From S012-135 sp964423785 (GTDB lineage Bacteria; Desulfobacterota; Desulfobulbia; Desulfobulbales; S012-135): a stretch of DNA of 7,295 nt. Shown in pieces: positions 1-5,361 of the stretch. The notes under the pieces were generated by a model. The model was given only the letters and a program-made list of their open reading frames with translations, was not told the DNA's origin and ran no database searches. How positions within the stretch are numbered: the first letter of the stretch is position 1; each line of letters starts with the position of its first letter. The translations under genes were made by a program, and so were the position numbers. The stretch lies in assembly GCA_964423785.1 (NCBI GenBank), contig CAYRGZ010000140.1, forward strand, positions 1-7,295, written 5' to 3'.

Positions 1-22
1 AAGGGTTACAAAGCGCGAACTC

Positions 23-51
23 GATGGAAGCGCACTTTTTGCGATTCCATC
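23..51. repeat. Imperfect hairpin repeat upstream of ftsY
   Basis: GATGGAA (23-29) is the exact reverse complement of TTCCATC (45-51). After one G/A mismatch (30/44), CGCA (31-34) pairs with TGCG (40-43) around a CTTTT loop. That gives 11 pairs in a 29-base element. No T-run follows on either strand, so it is not a classic intrinsic terminator. It lies 17 bases before the ftsY start and could be the 3' end structure of an upstream gene, a dispersed intergenic repeat or a leader structure. The rest of 1-68 shows no complete gene. A short open frame across it ends in tandem stops (TGATGA, 57-62) just before ftsY and could be the tail of an upstream gene, but nothing recognisable is encoded. Confidence 0.6.
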
Positions 52-68
52 AAAACTGATGAAAAAAC

Positions 69-1226
69 ATGCTCGGTTGGTTCAAGAAAAAGCTCAAGAG
101 AAAAGAGAAGCCCGTCCCGCCGCCCACGGCCGAGGTCGCTGATACTGGGGCGGAGGCGTCCCAACCGGAGGAGGTTACGCCGGCCCCGGAGCAACCAGAG
201 GCCCCGCCGAAGGTAGAGACCTCAACGCCGCACGCAGCGGCTGCCGACGAACGTGCTTCGGAACCGGCTCCGGCCGAAGAATCCCGGCGGCCGGGACTGT
301 TCAAGCGGTTGGCCGAGCGGCTGGCCAAGACCCGGCGTAGCTTGGTCAGCCGTCTGGATAGCATCTTCCAGGGCCGCAAGACCATCGACGCCGAACTGTT
401 CGACGAATTGGAGGAGGTGCTGGTCACCGCCGATCTCGGGGTGCGGACCACCCACGCGGTGCTCGATGAAGCGCGGCGGCGGGTGGAGCGTGACAAGCTC
501 AGTGATCCTGCCGCGTTGAAGGAGGTCTTGAAGGCTATCCTGTTCGAGTATCTCCAGCAGGTGGACCGGCCGGCCGAGCTGGTCATGCCCGACGAGGGGC
601 CGTTCGTCATTATGGTCCTGGGGGTCAACGGCGTGGGCAAGACCACCACCATCGGCAAGCTGGCCTGGAAGTTCAAACAGGCGGGCCAGAAGGTGCTGCT
701 GGTGGCCGCCGATACCTTCCGGGCCGCAGCCATCGACCAGCTGAAGGTGTGGGCCCAGCGGGTGGGAGTAGAGATTGTCGCCCAGCAGCAGGGGGCCGAC
801 CCGTCGTCCGTGGTATTCGACGCCCTCGATTATGCCCGGCCGCGGGACTTCGACGTGGTGATCATCGATACCGCCGGCCGCCTCCATACCAAGGTCAACC
901 TGATGGAGGAACTGAAGAAGATCCGGCGGGTGATCGGCAAGAAGATCGAGGGCGCCCCCCATGAAACCATGTTGGTCATCGACGCCACCACCGGCCAGAA
1001 CGGCATTTCCCAGGCCCGGCTGTTCAACGAGGCGGTGCCGATCACCGGCCTTGCCCTCACCAAGCTCGACGGTACGGCCAAGGGTGGGATCGTCGTCAAC
1101 ATCTGCCGCGAATGCAACATTCCCATCCGTTTCATCGGCATCGGCGAACAGATGGAAGATCTGCGGGATTTCGACCCGCGCGAGTTCATCGACGCCCTGT
1201 TCGCCGTCAACGGAGGGGACCGCTAG
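69..1226 (+). CDS. ftsY: Signal recognition particle receptor FtsY
   Basis: SRP receptor GTPase: it docks Ffh/4.5S RNA-ribosome complexes at the inner membrane and hands nascent membrane proteins to SecYEG. The 385 residues fall into a basic amphipathic N-terminus (MLGWFKKKLKRK), a Pro/Ala/Glu-rich acidic A region (about 15-72), a helical N domain (about 76-165) and the GTPase G domain. Motifs seen are the P-loop GVNGVGKTTT (185-194), DTFRAAA (215-221), DTAGR (267-271), TKLDG (331-335) and the closing GIGE (357-360), all intact. Length is normal for an FtsY with a moderate A region. The ATG at 69 is chosen because in-frame stops lie directly upstream (57-62) and the N-terminus is typical of the family; no good Shine-Dalgarno is visible, which is slightly odd. 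It is first in a group with the DjlA-like and aminotransferase genes. Confidence 0.97.
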   Translation: MLGWFKKKLKRKEKPVPPPTAEVADTGAEASQPEEVTPAPEQPEAPPKVETSTPHAAAADERASEPAPAEESRRPGLFKRLAERLAKTRRSLVSRLDSIFQGRKTIDAELFDELEEVLVTADLGVRTTHAVLDEARRRVERDKLSDPAALKEVLKAILFEYLQQVDRPAELVMPDEGPFVIMVLGVNGVGKTTTIGKLAWKFKQAGQKVLLVAADTFRAAAIDQLKVWAQRVGVEIVAQQQGADPSSVVFDALDYARPRDFDVVIIDTAGRLHTKVNLMEELKKIRRVIGKKIEGAPHETMLVIDATTGQNGISQARLFNEAVPITGLALTKLDGTAKGGIVVNICRECNIPIRFIGIGEQMEDLRDFDPREFIDALFAVNGGDR

Positions 1227-1241
1227 GGGCCCGCTGCATCC

Positions 1242-2093
1242 ATGCCCATCTATTACTATCGGTACGAGCGCCAGCCCGGTTGCGGCGGCTGCCTGCTCAT
1301 CGTCCTTCTCGTGTTGCTGGCCACCGGCGGTTTGCCTTTCGTCTTCAAGTTCCTCGGCCTGCTTTTTTCCTTGTTCCTATTCGGTGTGTTGGGCCTGGTC
1401 GCGGCCTTCTACGCCTTTGCCTACTACGTCCGCCGGCAGATCGCCACCTACGAACGGTCGCAGACCGAGGTCCACCAGCGCTTCGTCACCCTGCTGATCC
1501 ACATCCTCGTGCATGTGGCCCGCATCGACGGCACGGTCAGCCGGGCCGAGACCCGGATCATCACCGATTTCTTCCGCCAACAGCTCGGCTACGACCAGCA
1601 ACGGATGTTCTGGGTCAAGGAGGTCATCAAACAGGCCATGGCCTCCGACGTTCCCCTGGACGATCTGCTCCATGAGTTCAAGTCCACCTTTGCCTACGAG
1701 CCGCGGCTCATCCTGGTGGAACTCGTCTTGCGCATCGTGGCGACCAAGCCGGAGCCACCGGCGGCGGAACTGGACCTCGCCCGCCGGATCGCCAACTATC
1801 TCGGCATTTCGTATTACGATCAGCAGGTGCTCTTTGCCCGCTTTCGGGCCCGCGCCGCCGGGGCCGGAGCGGCGACGGCCACGGCCGAGTCTGAGGCCCG
1901 CTATTTCGCCGTGTTGGGCCTCGAACCCGGTGCCGATTTCGCGGCCGTCAAGCAGGCGTATCGTAAGCTGTCTATGCAGTACCATCCCGACAAGGTCGCC
2001 CATCTCGGCGACGAGTTCAAGAAGGTGGCCGAGGAGAAGATGAAGGAAATCAACGAGGCCTACCAGTATCTCAAGAAGAAATACGGCCAGTGA
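1242..2093 (+). CDS. DjlA-like membrane co-chaperone (TerB + J domain)
   Basis: Likely a membrane-anchored Hsp40-type co-chaperone that stimulates DnaK at the inner face of the membrane. The 283 residues show a long hydrophobic N-terminal stretch (about 14-63, with Lys36 in the middle, so one or two membrane spans), a helical TerB-like region (about 75-205) with the acidic DG motif (D96-G97, then E103), an Ala-rich linker (204-218) and a C-terminal J domain (about 219-283). The J domain carries the catalytic HPD tripeptide (248-250) and the typical NEAYQYL helix near its end. Order and length match E. coli DjlA (271 residues), though the N-terminus looks more like a two-span hairpin than one span. 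It starts 15 bases after the ftsY stop with a weak AGGGG site (1225-1229), suggesting co-transcription. The symbol is left blank because orthology with djlA is not proved. Confidence 0.88.
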   Translation: MPIYYYRYERQPGCGGCLLIVLLVLLATGGLPFVFKFLGLLFSLFLFGVLGLVAAFYAFAYYVRRQIATYERSQTEVHQRFVTLLIHILVHVARIDGTVSRAETRIITDFFRQQLGYDQQRMFWVKEVIKQAMASDVPLDDLLHEFKSTFAYEPRLILVELVLRIVATKPEPPAAELDLARRIANYLGISYYDQQVLFARFRARAAGAGAATATAESEARYFAVLGLEPGADFAAVKQAYRKLSMQYHPDKVAHLGDEFKKVAEEKMKEINEAYQYLKKKYGQ

Positions 2094-2105
2094 AGGAGGA
2101 TTCTC

Positions 2106-3290
2106 ATGACCGTAGCAAAAAAGATGGCGGAGTTTTCCCAGCGGGCGTCGTGGATCCGCAAGATGTTCGAGGAGGGGGCGCGGCTGAAAAAGGAGTACGG
2201 GGCGGAGAACGTTTACGATTTCAGCCTCGGCAATCCCGACCTGCCGCCGCCGCCCCGCTTCCAGGAGGTGCTGGCCGCGGTGGTGGCCGACGAGCGGCCT
2301 GGTGTCCATGGCTACATGCCCAACGGCGGCTACCCGGACGTGCGGGCCGCGGTGGCCCGCCAGCTGGCGAGTGAGCAGGAGGTGGATATCACGGCCGACG
2401 ACGTGCTCATGACCTGCGGGGCGGCCGGCGCCCTCAACGTCGTCCTGAAGGCGATCCTGGACCCCGGGGACGAGGTGCTCATCATGGCGCCGTATTTCGT
2501 CGAATACGGGTTTTATATCGACAACCACGGCGGCCGGGCGGTGGTGGTGGAGCCGGGTGACGACTTCCTGCTCGATCTTGCGAAGATCGAGGCGGCGATC
2601 ACCGAGCGCACCAAGGCGCTCATCATCAACAGCCCCAACAATCCCACCGGCCAGATCTATCCCGCCGCCATGCTCGCCGAACTCGGCGACCTGCTGCGCC
2701 GGATCGGCCAGCAGCGGGGGCAGACCATCTACTGCATTGCCGACGAACCCTACCGCAAGATCGTGTACGACGGCCACACGGTGCCCAGTGTCATGCGGGC
2801 AGTGGATACAGGGATCGTCGTTTCGTCGTACTCCAAAGACCTTTCCCTGCCGGGCGAGCGTATCGGCTATGTCGCCGTGCATCCGCAGATGCCGGACAAG
2901 GCGGCGCTTCTCGATGCCATGACGCTGGCGAACCGCATCCTGGGCTTCGTCAACGCGCCGGCCCTCATGCAACGGGTGGTGGCCCAACTGCAGGGCGCCA
3001 CGGTGGATATCGACACCTACACCCGCCGCCGCCGCATCTTCTGCGACATCCTGCGCCAAGCCGGCTACGAGTTCACGCCGCCGGCCGGCGCCTTCTACAT
3101 CTTTCCCCGGTCACCCCTGGCCGACGATGCCGAGTTCGTCGGTCTCTTGCAAAAGGAACGCATCCTCGCCGTTCCGGGCCGCGGTTTCGGTATGCCGGGG
3201 TATTTCCGGCTCGCCTTCTGCGTCGGCGACGAGGTCATCGAGCGGGCCGCCGACGGCTTCGCCCGGGCCATGGCGGCGGCGCGGGGATGA
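2106..3290 (+). CDS. Class I/II pyridoxal-phosphate aminotransferase
   Basis: Fold-type I PLP aminotransferase (AspC/AspB-like group) that moves an amino group between an amino acid and a 2-oxo acid; the substrate cannot be read from sequence. All 394 residues fit the family. Visible landmarks are the N-terminal SLGNPD loop (40-45), NSPNNPTG (175-182) with the cofactor-contacting Asn179, IADEPY (211-216) with Asp213 (pyridine N) and Tyr216, SYSKDLSLPGERIGY (241-255) with Schiff-base Lys244 and phosphate-binding Arg252, and the substrate-carboxylate Arg368 in YFRLAF. Every key residue is present, so it should be active. There is no signal peptide, so it is cytoplasmic. The ATG at 2106 follows a perfect AGGAGG (2094-2099) by six bases, and the gene begins 12 bases after the DjlA-like stop. 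Its neighbours do not point to a pathway; an aspartate or branched-chain/aromatic specificity is possible. Confidence 0.93.
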   Translation: MTVAKKMAEFSQRASWIRKMFEEGARLKKEYGAENVYDFSLGNPDLPPPPRFQEVLAAVVADERPGVHGYMPNGGYPDVRAAVARQLASEQEVDITADDVLMTCGAAGALNVVLKAILDPGDEVLIMAPYFVEYGFYIDNHGGRAVVVEPGDDFLLDLAKIEAAITERTKALIINSPNNPTGQIYPAAMLAELGDLLRRIGQQRGQTIYCIADEPYRKIVYDGHTVPSVMRAVDTGIVVSSYSKDLSLPGERIGYVAVHPQMPDKAALLDAMTLANRILGFVNAPALMQRVVAQLQGATVDIDTYTRRRRIFCDILRQAGYEFTPPAGAFYIFPRSPLADDAEFVGLLQKERILAVPGRGFGMPGYFRLAFCVGDEVIERAADGFARAMAAARG

Positions 3291-3298
3291 TCGCAGGG

Positions 3299-5101
3299 TC
3301 AATGGTCGGCCGCTAGCGGCAGGCGTACCTGGAAGATGGTGTGGCCGTTGCCGGAGACGATGGAGAGCTTGCCGTGGTTGACGGTGGCGAACCGCCGGAT
3401 GATCTCGATGCCCCGTCCTTCCACCGTGCCGGCCTCGATGGCGGCGAGCCGTTCCGGCGGGATCTCGCCGCTGTTGCCCACCTCGAGTACCGCCATGCCC
3501 TTTTCCGTAAAGACCCGTAGCCAGAGTTTGCCGCCCCGCTCGGCCAGGGCGCTGGTGGCGTTGTTGAGGAGATTGTCCACCACCCGTTCGAGCCCGGTCT
3601 GCGGGCAGTGAACGGGGCAGGGGCCGGTCACCTCGGGTTCCATGATCTCCACCTGGCCGAGCCGGCGTTCCTTCACCACCGCCTCGTTCAGGGCGTAGCG
3701 CCGGCGGGCGATGTCGCCGAGATCGAGGGTCTCGACCCGTTCCTCGCCGGTACGGGTGAGGGCGAGATCTTGCAATCGCGCTGCCTCCTGGGCGATGATC
3801 TCGGCGTAACGCACGAGTCGCGGCCGCACCGTTTCCAGGTCCGGTTCGTCCAGGGCTTTGCGCAGCCGGCCGGCGATACCGGCGAGTCCCACTGCCGGAT
3901 TCTTGAAATCGTGCAGGGTATCGCCGAGGGATTCCAGTTTGGCCGCCTTCATGATTTCCTTGGCGAAAAACGAAAAGAGCTCGATTTCGTCGTCGGAGAA
4001 AACCTGTTTGTTCTCGCGGGCGAAGATGAGCAGCACGTGTCGGATGCCGTCTCCGACCCGGATGGGGATGAAGAGGAACGAGGAGATGGCGTTGGCCGCG
4101 GCAAATTCCCGCAGGGGGGGAGTGATCAGGGAAGAGCGTTGCGGGTCGCGGATGAGGAGGTGGCTGGCATCCTGGCGTTCGGTGGCCGAATCCCGCAGGG
4201 GGACGGGCTGCTCGACCAGGGTGGCGAAATACGGATGATGGCTGATGGTGTAGGCGTGGCCCGGGGTGTGGTAGGTGAGCTCCACGGGATGGGCCGCCTC
4301 CAGGTAGATGTGCCGTGTATCCGGCGTGACGGTGAACAGGCAGCAGCCCTGGAGCTGCAGGATAGCGCCGAGTTCGTCGATGAGCATCATGAAGATTTCC
4401 CGCAGTTTGATGGGCTGGCGGGTGCTCAATTTGACGAACAGGGTATCGGCGATCGTTTCCTTGCGGGTGTTGAGCTGGTAGAGGTCGATGATCTTCTTTT
4501 TGGCCAGCACGTGGCTGACCCGACGGGCGAGCATCTCGGCCCGCAGGATTTCCAATCGACTGAAAGAGCGGTTGTCTTCGCGGTAGTAGATCTGTAGGGA
4601 GCCGAGCAGGTCCTCCTTGCCCGTGGCAAAGCTTGGGATGACCAGGGGGACGGCAAGCAGCGAGGCGAGACCTTCCTTTTCGACGATCTCCTTGTTCTTG
4701 TAGAGCGGTTCGGCAACGATGGAGGGGACGGCAATGCTCTTCCGCAGGGCGACCACCTTGCCGGCGATGGAACTGCCGGCCGGGATGGCCGTGGCCCGGC
4801 TGGCATCGTCGAGTCCCCAGGCCCCGAAGTTGAGCATCTTGAGACTGTATGGCTCGAGGATGCGAATGGTGGCGGCGGCGGCGCCGAGGCAGGAGGCGAT
4901 GGTGCAGGCCGCGTTTTCCAGGATGGCGCGTACGTCCTGGCGTGGGTCGATGGCGAGGATTCGTTCCGATTCCTCGATGATTGCGGCCACGGCGGGACCG
5001 AGGATCCGGTCCTCGATGGCTTCCATGAGGTGCCGGCGCTGCTGGGGGGTGAGGTCGGGGCAAGAAGCAGTGACGAGCTCCTCAAAGTCGGGTAGCGGCA
5101 T
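3299..5101 (-). CDS. Soluble GAF-GAF sensor histidine kinase
   Basis: Cytoplasmic two-component sensor kinase of 600 residues with no membrane segment or signal peptide. In order: a short helical N-terminus (1-54), a first GAF-like domain (about 55-200, ending in GSLQIYYREDNRSFS), a second GAF-like domain (about 235-385, ending in HVLLIFARENKQVFSDDEIEL), a dimerisation/phosphoacceptor helix with H-box HDFKNP (His397), and a HATPase domain (about 455-597). The HATPase has an N-box DNLLNNA (509-515), a variant G1 box VGNSGEIPPE (541-550, Asn where Asp is usual) and a G2-like EGRGIEII (561-568). The start at 5101 is preferred over an in-frame ATG 93 bases upstream because AGGAGG sits seven bases before it. 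The gene is divergent from the REC-SBP-CheW gene, whose receiver is the obvious candidate partner. Its 3' end converges on the aminotransferase gene, leaving eight bases. Confidence 0.9.
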   Translation of the reverse strand: MPLPDFEELVTASCPDLTPQQRRHLMEAIEDRILGPAVAAIIEESERILAIDPRQDVRAILENAACTIASCLGAAAATIRILEPYSLKMLNFGAWGLDDASRATAIPAGSSIAGKVVALRKSIAVPSIVAEPLYKNKEIVEKEGLASLLAVPLVIPSFATGKEDLLGSLQIYYREDNRSFSRLEILRAEMLARRVSHVLAKKKIIDLYQLNTRKETIADTLFVKLSTRQPIKLREIFMMLIDELGAILQLQGCCLFTVTPDTRHIYLEAAHPVELTYHTPGHAYTISHHPYFATLVEQPVPLRDSATERQDASHLLIRDPQRSSLITPPLREFAAANAISSFLFIPIRVGDGIRHVLLIFARENKQVFSDDEIELFSFFAKEIMKAAKLESLGDTLHDFKNPAVGLAGIAGRLRKALDEPDLETVRPRLVRYAEIIAQEAARLQDLALTRTGEERVETLDLGDIARRRYALNEAVVKERRLGQVEIMEPEVTGPCPVHCPQTGLERVVDNLLNNATSALAERGGKLWLRVFTEKGMAVLEVGNSGEIPPERLAAIEAGTVEGRGIEIIRRFATVNHGKLSIVSGNGHTIFQVRLPLAADH

Positions 5102-5108
5102 GCGGGCA

Positions 5109-5114
5109 CCTCCT
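5109..5114 (-). promoter_or_regulatory. Shine-Dalgarno fixing the kinase start
   Basis: On the minus strand this reads AGGAGG, eight bases before the ATG at 5101 (seven to the following T of AGGAGGT). It decides the start against the longer open frame beginning at 5194. The site lies inside a small inverted repeat, CACC-AGGA-GGTG (5107-5118), so part of it could be paired in the mRNA. Confidence 0.85.
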
Positions 5115-5138
5115 GGTGGGGCTGCTATCCATTTTTTT

Positions 5139-5166
5139 ACTGTACATAGTCTCCCCCCATTGTCTA
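5139..5166 (-). promoter_or_regulatory. Candidate sigma-70 promoter for the kinase gene
   Basis: Reading the minus strand, TAGACA (5166-5161, five of six to TTGACA) is followed after 16 bases by TACAGT (5144-5139, four of six to TATAAT). Transcription would begin near 5132 and give a leader of about 30 bases to the ATG at 5101. It shares almost all its bases with the plus-strand candidate. This is a by-eye consensus match only. Confidence 0.35.
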
Positions 5167-5170
5167 CAAT
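5141..5170 (+). promoter_or_regulatory. Candidate sigma-70 promoter for REC-SBP-CheW gene
   Basis: TGTACA (5141-5146, four of six to TTGACA) precedes TACAAT (5165-5170, five of six to TATAAT) by 18 bases. A start near 5177 would place the first leader hairpin (5181-5217) at the 5' end of the transcript and make a leader of roughly 185 bases. It overlaps the minus-strand kinase promoter candidate. It is a consensus match in the only AT-rich part of the intergenic region; a promoter for another sigma factor is not excluded. Confidence 0.35.
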
Positions 5171-5252
5171 AATGGGGAACGTTCGCGGAAGCATAAAAAA
5201 ATACGATTCCGACGAACCGCCGTGGATGATTCGAGAGGATATTCGTCAGATT

Positions 5253-5285
5253 ATCGTGTCGGGGCTGCGCCGGCCACGATTTTTT
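5253..5285 (+). terminator. Terminator-like hairpin in the leader (T1)
   Basis: ATCGTG (5253-5258) pairs with CACGAT (5275-5280) and CGG (5260-5262) with CCG (5270-5272), separated by a small internal loop, and TTTTTT (5280-5285) follows directly. It lies about 77 bases before the start codon of the fusion gene and points toward that gene, so it would stop leader transcription unless bypassed. The stem is interrupted, so strength is uncertain. Confidence 0.5.
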
Positions 5286-5303
5286 ACAGGTCCATCGCGT
5301 TTG

Positions 5304-5335
5304 CCGGGCCGGAAGTCCTTGCCGCCGGATTTTTT
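5304..5335 (+). terminator. Second terminator-like hairpin in the leader (T2)
   Basis: CCGG (5304-5307) pairs with CCGG (5325-5328) and CGG (5310-5312) with CCG (5322-5324), with a two-base bulge (5308-5309) and a nine-base loop. It is followed by A and then TTTTTT (5330-5335). It ends only 11 bases before the Shine-Dalgarno GAGGAG (5347-5352). The seven G-C pairs are all in CCGG-type repeats, which arise easily in G+C-rich DNA, so this call is less sure than T1. Confidence 0.4.
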
Positions 5336-5361
5336 CGAATTGTTTCGAGGAGTGTTTCGCC

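Larger units (their letters stand above)
5131..5202. promoter_or_regulatory. Nested dyads in the divergent promoter core
   Basis: Three inverted repeats share nearly one centre. ATTTTTTTA (5131-5139) is the exact complement of TAAAAAAAT (5194-5202), centre 5166.5. CCCCATT (5155-5161) matches AATGGGG (5171-5177), centre 5166. ATTGT-CT-ACAAT (5159-5170) has its centre at 5164.5. In a G+C-rich genome this looks like a regulator-binding or DNA-bending control site serving both divergent genes. The inner dyad overlaps the candidate promoter elements on both strands, so a bound protein would block them. The regulator is unknown; the sequence does not match the FNR or LexA consensus well. Confidence 0.4.
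5181..5335 (+). promoter_or_regulatory. Structured mRNA leader, possible attenuator
   Basis: The untranslated region before the REC-SBP-CheW gene can form a 10-pair hairpin, GTTCGCGGAA (5181-5190) with TTCCG-A-CGAAC (5207-5217, one bulged A), around an A-rich loop. Two terminator-like hairpins with T6 tails follow (annotated separately). TTCCGAC (5207-5213) can instead pair with GTCGGGG (5258-5264, two G-U pairs), which uses the 3' arm of the first hairpin and the 5' arm of the first terminator. Mutually exclusive pairing of this kind is the hallmark of attenuators and riboswitches. No known riboswitch class is recognised, and no convincing leader peptide is seen. Confidence 0.4.

Noticed and set aside
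1377..3059. Long minus-strand open frame (560 codons) opposite the DjlA-like and aminotransferase genes
   Set aside because: Its translation is low-complexity His/Gly/Arg-rich text with no motif. It is a G+C-driven shadow of two well-supported plus-strand genes.
3111..5063. Minus-strand open frame of 650 codons overlapping the kinase
   Set aside because: Pro/Arg/His-rich translation without domains, in another frame of the clearly coding kinase gene.
5132..5138. T7 run as a plus-strand terminator
   Set aside because: No adequate hairpin precedes it directly and no plus-strand gene ends there. It fits better as an AT-rich promoter-flanking tract.
5102..5194. Extended kinase start at 5194 adding 31 residues
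   Set aside because: The ATG at 5101 has AGGAGG at ideal spacing, and the extension would cover the promoter and dyad region with unremarkable sequence.
5232..5245. Possible ANTAR-type hexaloop hairpin, CGAG-AGGATA-TTCG
   Set aside because: ANTAR targets need two hairpins with A at loop position 1 and G at position 4. Here there is one weak stem with a G-T pair, and loop position 4 is A. The fusion protein also has no ANTAR domain.
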